This document shows positions 33,809 through 41,956 of a stretch of DNA of 64,000 nucleotides, in pieces. The notes below the pieces were generated by a model, which was given only the letters and a program-made list of their open reading frames with translations, did no database searches and was not told where the DNA came from. Both the position numbers and the translations under genes were made by a program. Every line of letters starts with the position of its first letter. Position 1 is the stretch's first letter. This stretch comes from Micromonospora aurantiaca ATCC 27029 (GTDB lineage: Bacteria > Actinomycetota > Actinomycetes > Mycobacteriales > Micromonosporaceae), in the NCBI RefSeq assembly GCF_000145235.1, contig NC_014391.1:1054001-1118000 (forward strand). The letters run 5' to 3'.

Positions 33809-35008
33809 GTGTCCCGCACCGTCTCGCTGGTCCTGCTCGACGCCACCGGCCGTCCGCTCGGCGCGCTGCCGCCGTTCGACGTGCCGGAGCCGTGGTGGCA
33901 GGAGGTCCACTCGATCGTCGACACCGTCCGGCAGCGCCACGGTCTGGAGGTGACGGTGCTGCGGCTGCTCGACGCCGACCGTTCCGCGCCTCCCGGCGGC
34001 CATGTCCGCTACCTGGCGCAGGTAGTCGACGCACCGGCCGTACCCCTGGAACCGGCGACCGTGGACCTCGCGCCGCACCCGCTGCGCCAGCCGTGGGCGG
34101 AGGCCGGCGGTCCGGCTCGCAGCGTCGCGTGGGCGACCGGCGAGCTGAGCCGGCTCGGCCGCCGGGTGACGGCGGTGGCGCAGCAGCGCACCTGGAACCT
34201 CTCCGCCATCTGGCGCCTGGACACCGACCAGGGCCCGGCGTGGCTGAAGCAGCTACCGTCCTTCGCCCGCCACGAGCCCGAGGTCCTCGGCCGGCTCCCC
34301 TCGGTGGCCGGTCTTCCCGGTGACACGAACTCCCTGATCGGCGTGCCGGTGGTGCTCGCCGCCGACGGGGAGGGGCGGATGCTGCTGGACGACGTGCCGG
34401 GGGAGGACCGGTACGGGGCCGGAGAGGGGGAGCGGGCCGCCGTCGCGGCCGGACATCACCCGGTGCAGCGGTGGGCGTGCGGGGTCGTCGGCGAGCTGGT
34501 CGCGGCGGGGGTGCCGGACCTGCGCGGGGCGCGGCTGGCGGGCTGGATCCGGGAACGACTCGCCGGGCACGACGTGTCGGCCGCAGCCGGCCTGCTCGCC
34601 GGGCTCGACCGGCGGCTCCGGCAGGTCGCCGGCTGCGGCCTGCCGGACACGCTCGTGCACGGCGACCTGCACCCCGGCAACGTCCGCGGCGACGGGCGGC
34701 GGCGGGTGGTGATCGACTGGGCGGACTCGTTCGCCGGCCACCCCGCCTTCGACATCCTGCGTCTCACCGAGGACGTCGACGCGGACGCCGCCGCCCGGCT
34801 GGTCGACGCGTGGGCGCGACGGTGGCGGGCCGACGTGCCCGGCAGCGACCCGCACCGGGCCGTCGACCTGCTCCGGCCGGTCGCACCGCTGCGGCTGGCC
34901 GCCGTGTACGCGATGTTCCTCGCCGCGATCGAGCCGGGCGAGCATCCGTACCACGTGCACGACGTGCCGGCCGCGCTGGCGCGAGCGGCGGCGGTGGCGC
35001 GACCCTAG
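33809..35008 (+). CDS. APH-family kinase with an N-terminal extension
   Basis: A 399-residue protein. The C-terminal 270 residues are an aminoglycoside/choline-kinase fold: Brenner motif LVHGDLHPGNVRGDG and metal-binding VVIDWADSFAGHP. The N-terminal 110 residues (TVSLVLLDATGRPLGALPPF, EVTVLRLLDADR, VRYLAQVVDAP) look like a Nudix-type beta fold without a visible Nudix box. The substrate is unknown; it need not be an antibiotic. GTG 33809 is used; GTG 33788 is in frame. Confidence 0.75.
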   Translation: MSRTVSLVLLDATGRPLGALPPFDVPEPWWQEVHSIVDTVRQRHGLEVTVLRLLDADRSAPPGGHVRYLAQVVDAPAVPLEPATVDLAPHPLRQPWAEAGGPARSVAWATGELSRLGRRVTAVAQQRTWNLSAIWRLDTDQGPAWLKQLPSFARHEPEVLGRLPSVAGLPGDTNSLIGVPVVLAADGEGRMLLDDVPGEDRYGAGEGERAAVAAGHHPVQRWACGVVGELVAAGVPDLRGARLAGWIRERLAGHDVSAAAGLLAGLDRRLRQVAGCGLPDTLVHGDLHPGNVRGDGRRRVVIDWADSFAGHPAFDILRLTEDVDADAAARLVDAWARRWRADVPGSDPHRAVDLLRPVAPLRLAAVYAMFLAAIEPGEHPYHVHDVPAALARAAAVARP

Positions 35009-35865
35009 ATGCGGCGGACCGGGATCCACAGCTCCGCGTCGGCGGTGCCGCCGTCCTCGGCGACCCGCACCCGCGAGATCTCCGGCCCCGGGCGGGTCTC
35101 GTACGGGTTGGACGGGAACCACGACGTGAACACGGCCCGCCACAGGTGCTGCACCGCCACCGGGAACGCCCCGGAACTGGAGAACACCGCCCACTCGCCG
35201 GCCTCGACCGGCAGACTGCGCAGGTCGTCCGGCACGTCCGCGCCGGTGACCGCCGCGTACCAGTAGTCCAGCTCGGTGCCCTCGTCCCGGGAACCGGCCA
35301 GCTCGGCGCTGACGTTGACGATCCCGTGCGGCTCCTGGTCGGACAGCGCCTCGATGCGGCGGACGGTAGCCGGGTCGATGCCCCTGACGAACGCCACGAT
35401 GTGCGGGTTCATCCCCTCGTGCACGAGCGGCACCCGCGCCGTCAACCCGGCGAGCCGGAAGGCGTCCTTGGTCACGATCCGGTAGTCCATGCTGGTGTTC
35501 CCTTCGACGACGAGCCGGAAGGACATCCGGGGCTGGGACCGCAGCACCGCACCGGCCTGCCGGGCCTGCGTCGGCCCGACGCCGTGCACGGCCCGGAACG
35601 CGCGGGCGAACGCCTCGTTCGAGCCGTACCCCCAGCGGACCGCCACGTCGAGCAGCGACTCCCGGCCGGCGAGCACGTCGGCGCCCGCCAGCGTCATCCG
35701 GCGTCGGCGTACGTACTCCGACAGCGGCAGCCCGGCCAGCGCCGAGAACAGCCGGCCGAAGTGGTGCTCCGACACGCCCGCGATCCGGGCCAGCGCGGCC
35801 ACGTCGAGCGGCTGGTCGAGCCGCTGTTCGAGGTGGTCCAGCGCGGCGTTGAGCCGATCCAGCAC
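35005..35865 (-). CDS. AraC-family regulator with GyrI-like effector domain
   Basis: A 286-residue regulator: two AraC helix-turn-helix units at residues about 1-100 (LDVAALARIAGVSEHHFGRL, LLDVAVRWGYGSNEAFARAF), then a GyrI-like/SOUL-type small-molecule-binding domain (MDYRIVTKDAFRLAGLTARV, AGEWAVFSSSGAFPVAVQHL, AELWIPV). GTG 35865 was chosen because AGGAGGGA lies 8 bases upstream; the frame stays open beyond but without a site. Convergent with, and overlapping by 4 bases, the APH-like gene. Confidence 0.85.
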   Translation of the reverse strand: MLDRLNAALDHLEQRLDQPLDVAALARIAGVSEHHFGRLFSALAGLPLSEYVRRRRMTLAGADVLAGRESLLDVAVRWGYGSNEAFARAFRAVHGVGPTQARQAGAVLRSQPRMSFRLVVEGNTSMDYRIVTKDAFRLAGLTARVPLVHEGMNPHIVAFVRGIDPATVRRIEALSDQEPHGIVNVSAELAGSRDEGTELDYWYAAVTGADVPDDLRSLPVEAGEWAVFSSSGAFPVAVQHLWRAVFTSWFPSNPYETRPGPEISRVRVAEDGGTADAELWIPVRRI

Positions 35866-35982
35866 CCGGTCTTCCCTCCTGGTGACGCCTTCGACGCTAG
35901 GTTCCCCGCCGCCCACCGACCCGATCACACCGGACCCGGTCCGGTCGCCTCATCGACAGTGGCGGGCGTGTCGCATCATGGC

Positions 35983-36357
35983 GTGGTGATCTTCCGGAAG
36001 CGGCACCACAAGAAAAAGAAGAGCCGGGACTGGTGCAACTGCGACGTGCCCACCTGCGACGGGCCGGGCTGCTGCGACCTGGGACTCTTCTCGATGCTGC
36101 TCACCCTCGGCTCGGTGACCGCGGGCGTCGTCCGGCGGCCCGCCGTGGACCGGGCCGGCCGGGCCGCCATCCTCGGTTACCGGCGCTGGCTGTCGCACCG
36201 CTGGCCGGCGACCTGCCGCTACACGCCGACGTGCAGCGCGTACGGGCTCGCCGCGGTGGAGCGGTACGGGCTGGCGGTGGGTGGCCGGATGGCCGCGGAC
36301 CGGGTACGCCGATGCCGTCCCGATGTCCCGCACGGCACCCACGACCCGCTGCACTGA
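35983..36357 (+). CDS. YidD-family protein with Cys-rich N-terminus
   Basis: A 124-residue protein. The C-terminal half is the YidD (membrane protein insertion efficiency factor) domain: GYRRWLSHRWPATCRYTPTC followed by SAYGLAAVERYG and a CRPD segment. Preceding it is a basic, lysine-rich start and a cluster of five cysteines (CNCDVPTC, GPGCCDLG). Standard YidD lies between rnpA and yidC; this copy does not, so it is probably a paralogue. GTG 35983 or 35986 may be the start. Confidence 0.75.
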   Translation: MVIFRKRHHKKKKSRDWCNCDVPTCDGPGCCDLGLFSMLLTLGSVTAGVVRRPAVDRAGRAAILGYRRWLSHRWPATCRYTPTCSAYGLAAVERYGLAVGGRMAADRVRRCRPDVPHGTHDPLH

Positions 36358-36469
36358 CCCGCTCGCCTCCGCGCCGCGCGGACGTGCCGGCGCCACCTCG
36401 GGGAAGTGGCGGTGTTCCGGTGTGCCGGATGCCGCCACTGCGGCGACCTGGCGTCGATCAACGTGGCGG

Positions 36470-37204
36470 TCACCCGACCGACGTGGGGCCGCCGAAGACG
36501 ACAGGTACGCCGGGGGAGTAGAGCACGCTCACCGGCGGCCCGTCCGGTGCGGGCAGGCCCGCGGCGGTGACCAGCTCGTCGTCGAGGTGCAGCAGTTCGG
36601 CGCGGTGCAGCGGCCACTGTGGATGCCAGTTCGGCAGGTGGCGGGTGCGGCCGTACGCCCGGGTGTGCAGGCCCCAGCGGGCGGTCAGGAAGTGTTCCAG
36701 CGGCGTCGGCTCGGGGATGGGCGCGCCGACGCGTACCGCCATCCGGCTGATCGAGCCGGCCGGACCGGGCCAGCGGCGGCGGCAGCGGTAGGTGAGCGTG
36801 TCACCGGTCCGGTCCAGCCGCATCGCCGACCACTTGTACGGCAGACGCAGGCTCACCTGGGCCACCAGCACCGGCACCAGGCGGGACGCGTCGAGCGAGC
36901 GGAACACGACAGCGCGCCGCCCCGAGCCGTCGACCGAGTAGAGCCGGACGTTCGTCTCCCAGAACGTGCCGAAGTACGGCACGCCCGGGCCACGGCCGAG
37001 CCCCAGCCCGACCATCCGGAACCCGATCAGCCCGACGTAGGTGAGCCCGTCGAGCGTGTCCGGCCGGGTGCCGGCGGGCAGCAGCGGCGCCACCCGTTCC
37101 GGCGGGACCGCCCAGTGCAGGAAGGCGAGATCGTGCCAGCGCTGCGCCAGCCAGGCCCGGCGGATGGCGCGTACGGGAGCGTGCTCGACCGGCTCGATCT
37201 CCAC
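36470..37204 (-). CDS. DUF2071 (YqjF-like) protein
   Basis: A 244-residue protein spanning a DUF2071 domain: FLHWAVPPERVAPLLPAGT, LTYVGLIGFRM, FGTFWETNVRLY, VFRSLDASRLVPVLVAQVSL, FLTARWGLHTRAYG and the closing VLYSPGVPVVFG. The fold is related to acetoacetate decarboxylase; function is unknown. GTG 37204 starts the conserved part. Next upstream, in the same direction, is a VOC protein. Confidence 0.85.
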   Translation of the reverse strand: MEIEPVEHAPVRAIRRAWLAQRWHDLAFLHWAVPPERVAPLLPAGTRPDTLDGLTYVGLIGFRMVGLGLGRGPGVPYFGTFWETNVRLYSVDGSGRRAVVFRSLDASRLVPVLVAQVSLRLPYKWSAMRLDRTGDTLTYRCRRRWPGPAGSISRMAVRVGAPIPEPTPLEHFLTARWGLHTRAYGRTRHLPNWHPQWPLHRAELLHLDDELVTAAGLPAPDGPPVSVLYSPGVPVVFGGPTSVG

Positions 37205-37236
37205 CGGTCCATCCTGCCTCCCGGATGCGCCGGGAG

Positions 37237-37602
37237 TCACTCCGGGCGGTGGCAGACCGCCTCGACGTTGTTGCCGTCCGGGTCGCGGACGAACGCGCCG
37301 TAGTAGGCGGCGTGGTATTCCGGCCACTCCTTCGGCGCGTGCAGCACCTCCGCGCCCGCTGCCACCGCCGCGTCGTGGAACGCGCGCACCGTCGCGCGGT
37401 CGGCGGCGGTGAACGCGATGTGCACCGGCACCGGCGTGGCGCCGGACGGCGCGGGCTCCACCCAGAAGTCGGGCGCGTCGACGCCGTAGCCGATCGGGCC
37501 GGGCTCCATCAGCCGCCGCCCGCCCAGCGGGGCGAGGACCGCGTCGTAGAAGGCGCCGCTCGCCTCCAGGTCGCGTACCGCTACGGAGAAGTGGTCGAGC
37601 AC
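37237..37602 (-). CDS. VOC-family (glyoxalase/bleomycin-resistance-fold) protein
   Basis: A 121-residue VOC protein: LDHFSVAVRDLEASGAFYDA at the N-terminus with the first metal-ligand His, VHIAFTAADRATVRAFHDAA with the second, and FVRDPDGNNVEAVCH at the end with the Glu ligand. Role unknown; family members act on small molecules or resist antibiotics by binding them. Lies 32 bp upstream of the DUF2071 gene. Confidence 0.87.
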   Translation of the reverse strand: MLDHFSVAVRDLEASGAFYDAVLAPLGGRRLMEPGPIGYGVDAPDFWVEPAPSGATPVPVHIAFTAADRATVRAFHDAAVAAGAEVLHAPKEWPEYHAAYYGAFVRDPDGNNVEAVCHRPE

Positions 37603-37648
37603 GTCGCCTCCCTGCGATCGTCGATGACCGCGCCAGGCTACGAGACCC

Positions 37649-38052
37649 CTACGACAATCCGCCGTGGTATTCGACGTACCAGTGAGACTGCTCGGCCACG
37701 TCGAACGCTGCTACGTCCTCGGGATCGACAGCCGACAGGTAGGCGAGAACCTCGGCCGCCTCCGCCGTGCCGAGCGTCCGCAGGTGAGCGAGCGTCTGCT
37801 CCCGCCCCGCCCCGCCCCGCACAGCAACTGCCACTCCACGGAGCACGCGGCGTCGAAGCTGGAGTGCTTGGCCTGCCAGATCAGCAGTACGTCGGCCAGG
37901 TCACCGTGCAGGAACAACTGCTCGCAGCCCAGGTGGATGAGGGCGCTGTCGTTATCGGCACCGAGACGGATCTGCTCGCGCAGCATCGACCGCACCGGCT
38001 CGACGTCTGCCGGACGCAGTCCGTGCCGCTCGTACCATTCGTCGTCGTTCAC
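37649..38052 (-). pseudogene. Small gene put out of frame by an extra pentanucleotide repeat unit
   Basis: From GTG 38052 the frame encodes NDDEWYERHGLRPADVEPVR and continues to VEWQLLCGAGR, then runs into the (CCCGC)4 tract and leaves the coding frame. Removing one 5-bp unit joins it exactly to EQTLAHLRTLGTAEAAEVLA and on to HWYVEYHGGLS and the stop at 37649, giving a 132-residue protein. The GTGA overlap with the upstream membrane-protein gene shows it belongs to that operon. I do not recognise the family. Options: phase-variable gene, fixed mutation, or sequencing error in the GC-rich tract. Confidence 0.7.
37801..37820. repeat. (CCCGC)4 pentanucleotide tandem repeat inside a coding region
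   Basis: Four perfect CCCGC units occupy exactly these 20 bases. Three units would keep the surrounding gene in frame; four do not. A 5-bp unit changes frame with every gain or loss, as in slipped-strand phase-variable loci. Confidence 0.9.
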
Positions 38053-38999
38053 GCGGTCATCCTGCCGGACACCGCGACCATCGGACCGGCTCGCCGTCGC
38101 CTGGCGGTGTCCGCGACGATCAGCAGGCCGGGCGCCGCGCCGAGCAGCCAGATCACGCCCACCTGCCAGTGGATCACCTCGCCGACCGCGCCCCGGATCT
38201 CCGGTACGGCACCCACCACGTAGGACGCCTCCGGGTCGTCCGCGCGGCAGTCGAGCGTCCACCTACCGGGCGTCGGCACCCGCACTGTGGCCACCCAGGA
38301 ATAGGCGGCGGCGTCGCTGCCGTAGTCGCCCGGCGGGACGGAGACCGGCTCGGCCGTCCGGACCTCCGCGCCGCCGCCGGTGACGCGGCAGTCCGGGTCC
38401 GTCGGGGAGAAGCCCACCGCGAAGATCGCGTACGCCCCGGCGGCCGGTGCCGTGAACCGGCCCGCCGACGTCGAGTAGGGGCCGACGCCGCCGTACTCAT
38501 GCGGGGGTTGCCCGGTCGTGCTGTCCTCGGCGCCGAGCCGTACCGCGGACTGGGCCAGCAGCGCGCCGAACACCATGGCGAGCCCGCCGATCAGATAGCC
38601 GCGCCGCGACGCCGGGCGGGCCCGGTGGGGCAGGCGCCCGCCGGCGGCGTACCCGGTCAGCGCTCCGGCCACCGCGAGCGCCGCGCCGCCGAGCAGAGCC
38701 CGCCCCCAGCGGGCCTCGCCGGTCAGCGGCACGACCCACCGGAAGAACGCCAGTGACAACGCGAGAAGCGCCGTCGCGACCAGCGTGGACACGCCCAGGG
38801 CCACCCCGGGCCGCCGGGGCTGCCGGGCCGCCAGCACGGCGGCGAGCACCGGTGACGCGAGCACGGGCCACCACAGTGCGGTCGAGACCGGCTGGTCCTC
38901 CTCCCATCTGTGGGTCCACTCGAAGAAGACCAGCGGAGCCGGCACCGTCGCCGCCAACCAGGCCGTCAGCACTCCGGGACCGGGCAGCGTCGCGCTCAT
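38049..38999 (-). CDS. Membrane protein with beta-rich extracytoplasmic domain, unknown function
   Basis: A 316-residue protein. Residues 1-175 hold about five membrane segments (LTAWLAATVPAPLVFFEW, LASPVLAAVLAARQ, VATALLALSLAFFRWVVPL, ALLGGAALAVAGALTGYAAG, LIGGLAMVFGALLAQSAV). A following extracytoplasmic region of about 110 residues contains two cysteines and VATVRVPTPGRWTLDCRAD. A last membrane segment (VGVIWLLGAAPGLLIVAD) precedes a basic tail. No family known to me. Its stop overlaps the start of the frameshifted small gene. Confidence 0.7.
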   Translation of the reverse strand: MSATLPGPGVLTAWLAATVPAPLVFFEWTHRWEEDQPVSTALWWPVLASPVLAAVLAARQPRRPGVALGVSTLVATALLALSLAFFRWVVPLTGEARWGRALLGGAALAVAGALTGYAAGGRLPHRARPASRRGYLIGGLAMVFGALLAQSAVRLGAEDSTTGQPPHEYGGVGPYSTSAGRFTAPAAGAYAIFAVGFSPTDPDCRVTGGGAEVRTAEPVSVPPGDYGSDAAAYSWVATVRVPTPGRWTLDCRADDPEASYVVGAVPEIRGAVGEVIHWQVGVIWLLGAAPGLLIVADTARRRRAGPMVAVSGRMTA

Positions 39000-39111
39000 C
39001 CGTCGATCCTCGACCACCCGGATCATCGACGAAAGTCCGCGAGCCGTCCGAAAGGGATTGCTCACGCAGCGTAGGATCGCGTGCGACACAGCCGAACACA
39101 CGGGGGAAACG

Positions 39112-41271
39112 ATGTTCGAGCGCCTGGGCAGATTCGTCGTGGGCAAGGCCTGGTGGGTGATCGGCGGCTGGGTCGTCGCCGCGATCGCGATCATCGCCGC
39201 CAGTCCTTCACTGAGCGACATCACCTCCGCGGACCAGGAAAGCTTCCTGCCGCGCACCTACGAGTCCGTGCAGGCCACCGAGCTGGGCGCGAAGTCGTTC
39301 CCGCAGGCCGCCACCGCCACCGCCACCGTCGTCGTCAAACGCAGCGACGGCAAACCGCTGACCGCGGCCGACGAGGCGCGCGTGGGGCAGCTGGCCGCCG
39401 CGCTCAAGGCCCGGAACATCCCGCAGACCTCCGGCTACCTCACCGGCCCGCAGGCCGTCGCGCCGGACAAGTCCGTGCAGGTGGTCACCGTCGGTCTCGA
39501 CGCCGACAGCCCCGACGACCCGGGCCTGCTCGACGCGGTACGCGACCTGCGCGCCGCCCTCGGGCCGGACCTGGCCGGCAGCGGCCTGACCGCCGGGGTG
39601 GCGGGCGACGTGGCGAGCTTCGTCGACAACGAGGACACGTTCAACGACGCGTTCGCCGTCGTCGGCGTCGCCACCATCGTCCTCATCATCGGGCTGATCC
39701 TGATCATCTTCCGCAGCCCGATCGCCGCGCTGCTGCCGGTCGTGGTCATCAGCGTCGTCATGTCCGTCACCACCGGGCTGGTCGCCGCCGCCGGCAAGGC
39801 GTTCGACCTCAACGTCAGCCAGGACCTCCAGACCATCCTGCTGATCGTGCTGTTCGGCATCGGCACCGACTACATCCTGTTCCTGCTGTTCCGCTACCGC
39901 GAGCGCCTGCGCGCCGGAGACGACAAGCGCACCGCCATGATCGTCTCGGTGCAGCGGGTCGGCGAGGTCATCACCTCCGCCGCCGGTGCGGTCATCGTGG
40001 CGTTCCTGGTGCTGCTGCTCGCCTCACTCGGCTTCTTCGGGTCGCTCGGCCCGGCGCTCGCCATCGCCGTCGGCGTCATGCTCGTCACCTCGCTGACCCT
40101 GATCCCGGCGCTCGTGTCGCTGCTCGGCCGGTGGGTGTTCTGGCCGTCGAAGGCGTGGCAGCGCCCGCCCAAGGCGACCCTGTCCCGGCGGCTCGGCGCC
40201 GTCGTCGGCCGCCGCCCGGCCGTGGTGGCCGCCGCTTCGGGCGCGCTGCTCGTCGCGCTCGCCGCCGGTGTGCTCGGCTACAAGGCCGACTACGACTTCG
40301 GCGCCGGCTTCCCGCAGGACACCGAGTCGGCGCGGGCCGCCCAGGACCTCCAGCGCGGGTTCGCCGCCGGGGCGCTCGCGCCCACCGAGGTCTACCTGAC
40401 CACCGGCAACGGCACCCCGCTCACCGAGCAGCAGGTGAACGACTTCGCCGCCGCGTCGGCGCGCGCACCCGGCGTCGGGCAGGCGCAGCCGCCGGAGCGC
40501 AGCGCCACCGACCCGAGCGTCGTCCGGATCAACCTGCTGCTGAACGAGAACCCGATGTCCAACGAGGCGATCACGCTCGTACGCGACGACCTGCGGAAGT
40601 CCCTGCACGAGGCGGCTCCGCCGGGCACCAGGGCACTCGTCGGCGGCACCACGGCGATCTTCGCGGACATCAACTCGGCGAACAACAGGGACCTGTCGGT
40701 GATCCTGCCGGTGGCCGCACTCCTGATCGCGATCATCCTGGCGCTGCTCCTGCGCAGCCTCGTCGCGCCGGTCTATCTGGTGATCGCCGTGCTGCTCAAC
40801 TTCGCCGCCACGCTCGGCGCCACCGTCTACGTGTTCCAGGGGCTCCAGGGCAACCCGGGCGTGACGTTCCAGCTGCCGATCATCCTCTACCTGTTCGTGG
40901 TGGCGATCGGCACCGACTACAACATCCTGATGATCGCCCGACTACGCGAGGAGGCGCGCGAGGGCCACGAACCGCACCAGGCCGCCGCGATCGGGGTGGA
41001 ACACGCCGGGCCGACAGTCGCCGCGGCCGGGCTGATCCTGGCCGGCACGTTCGGGGTGCTGATGCTCGCGCCGATCTCGTTCCTCCAGCAGATGGGCTTC
41101 GCGGTGGCGATCGGGATCGTGCTGTCCGCGTTCGTCATGTCGATGTTCTTCGTGCCGGCGCTGACCGGGCTGATCGGCCACAAGGCGTGGTGGCCGGGGC
41201 ACGGCGACGAACGGCGCAACGGCGGCGGCCGGCACGCGGCACCGGAACCTGCGGACGCGGCGTCGACCTGA
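39112..41271 (+). CDS. MMPL-family RND transporter
   Basis: A 719-residue MMPL protein with the duplicated architecture of one leading membrane segment, an extracytoplasmic domain and a five- to six-helix bundle, twice. GIGTDYILFLLFRYRERLR and AIGTDYNILMIARLREEARE are the paired GTDY motifs that carry the proton-relay Asp-Tyr. RND proteins of this kind export lipids or drugs using the proton gradient; the cargo is unknown. It is divergent from the membrane-protein operon and convergent with a two-component system. Confidence 0.9.
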   Translation: MFERLGRFVVGKAWWVIGGWVVAAIAIIAASPSLSDITSADQESFLPRTYESVQATELGAKSFPQAATATATVVVKRSDGKPLTAADEARVGQLAAALKARNIPQTSGYLTGPQAVAPDKSVQVVTVGLDADSPDDPGLLDAVRDLRAALGPDLAGSGLTAGVAGDVASFVDNEDTFNDAFAVVGVATIVLIIGLILIIFRSPIAALLPVVVISVVMSVTTGLVAAAGKAFDLNVSQDLQTILLIVLFGIGTDYILFLLFRYRERLRAGDDKRTAMIVSVQRVGEVITSAAGAVIVAFLVLLLASLGFFGSLGPALAIAVGVMLVTSLTLIPALVSLLGRWVFWPSKAWQRPPKATLSRRLGAVVGRRPAVVAAASGALLVALAAGVLGYKADYDFGAGFPQDTESARAAQDLQRGFAAGALAPTEVYLTTGNGTPLTEQQVNDFAAASARAPGVGQAQPPERSATDPSVVRINLLLNENPMSNEAITLVRDDLRKSLHEAAPPGTRALVGGTTAIFADINSANNRDLSVILPVAALLIAIILALLLRSLVAPVYLVIAVLLNFAATLGATVYVFQGLQGNPGVTFQLPIILYLFVVAIGTDYNILMIARLREEAREGHEPHQAAAIGVEHAGPTVAAAGLILAGTFGVLMLAPISFLQQMGFAVAIGIVLSAFVMSMFFVPALTGLIGHKAWWPGHGDERRNGGGRHAAPEPADAAST

Positions 41272-41293
41272 CTGTGACCCGCCCCGGCGCGGC

Positions 41294-41956
41294 TCAGCCC
41301 TCGCCGGGGCGGACCAGCCCGCTCTCGTACGCGATCACGACGAGCTGCGCCCGGTCGCGGGCGTTCAGCTTCTGGAGCAGCCGGCTCACGTAGGTGCGGG
41401 CGGTGTCGGGGCTCAGGAACAACGCCTGCCCGATCTCCGCGTTGGACCGTCCGGCGCCCACCTGCGCCAGCACGTCCCGTTCCCGTGCGGTCAGTCCGGC
41501 CAGCCGCCCCGGGTCGGCCACCGGTGAACGGGCCGCCGCGGCGAGCACCCGCCGGGTGACGGCGGGGGAGAGCAGCGCGTCGCCACCGGCGACGGTCCGG
41601 ACCGCGTCCCGCAGCGCGTCGGGCGGGGTGTCCTTGAGCAGGAAACCCGCTGCCCCGGCGCGGATCGCCTCGAACAGGTACTCGTCGTCGTCGAACGTGG
41701 TGAGCATGACGACCTGCACGCCGTCCAGCATCGAGTCGGTCAGGATCCGCCGGGTCGCCTCCAGTCCGTCCCCGCCGGGCATCCGTACGTCCATCAGCAC
41801 GATGTCGGGCCGCTGCTCCCGTACCACCGAGAGGGCGCTGCCGCCGTCGCCGGCCTCGCCCACCACCTCGATGTCCGGCGCCCGGTCGAGCAGCGCGCGC
41901 AGGCCGGTGCGTACGAGGTGCTGGTCGTCGACGAGCACGACGCGGATCGGGTTCAC
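41294..41956 (-). CDS. Response regulator, NarL/LuxR family
   Basis: A 220-residue regulator: receiver domain with D10-D11 and phospho-acceptor Asp56 (IVLMDVRMPGGDG), FLLKDTPP lysine, and a C-terminal LuxR DNA-binding domain (LTARERDVLAQVGAGRSNAE, DTARTYVSRLLQKLNARDRA). It starts within the stop region of the kinase gene (4-base overlap). Confidence 0.93.
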   Translation of the reverse strand: MNPIRVVLVDDQHLVRTGLRALLDRAPDIEVVGEAGDGGSALSVVREQRPDIVLMDVRMPGGDGLEATRRILTDSMLDGVQVVMLTTFDDDEYLFEAIRAGAAGFLLKDTPPDALRDAVRTVAGGDALLSPAVTRRVLAAAARSPVADPGRLAGLTARERDVLAQVGAGRSNAEIGQALFLSPDTARTYVSRLLQKLNARDRAQLVVIAYESGLVRPGEG

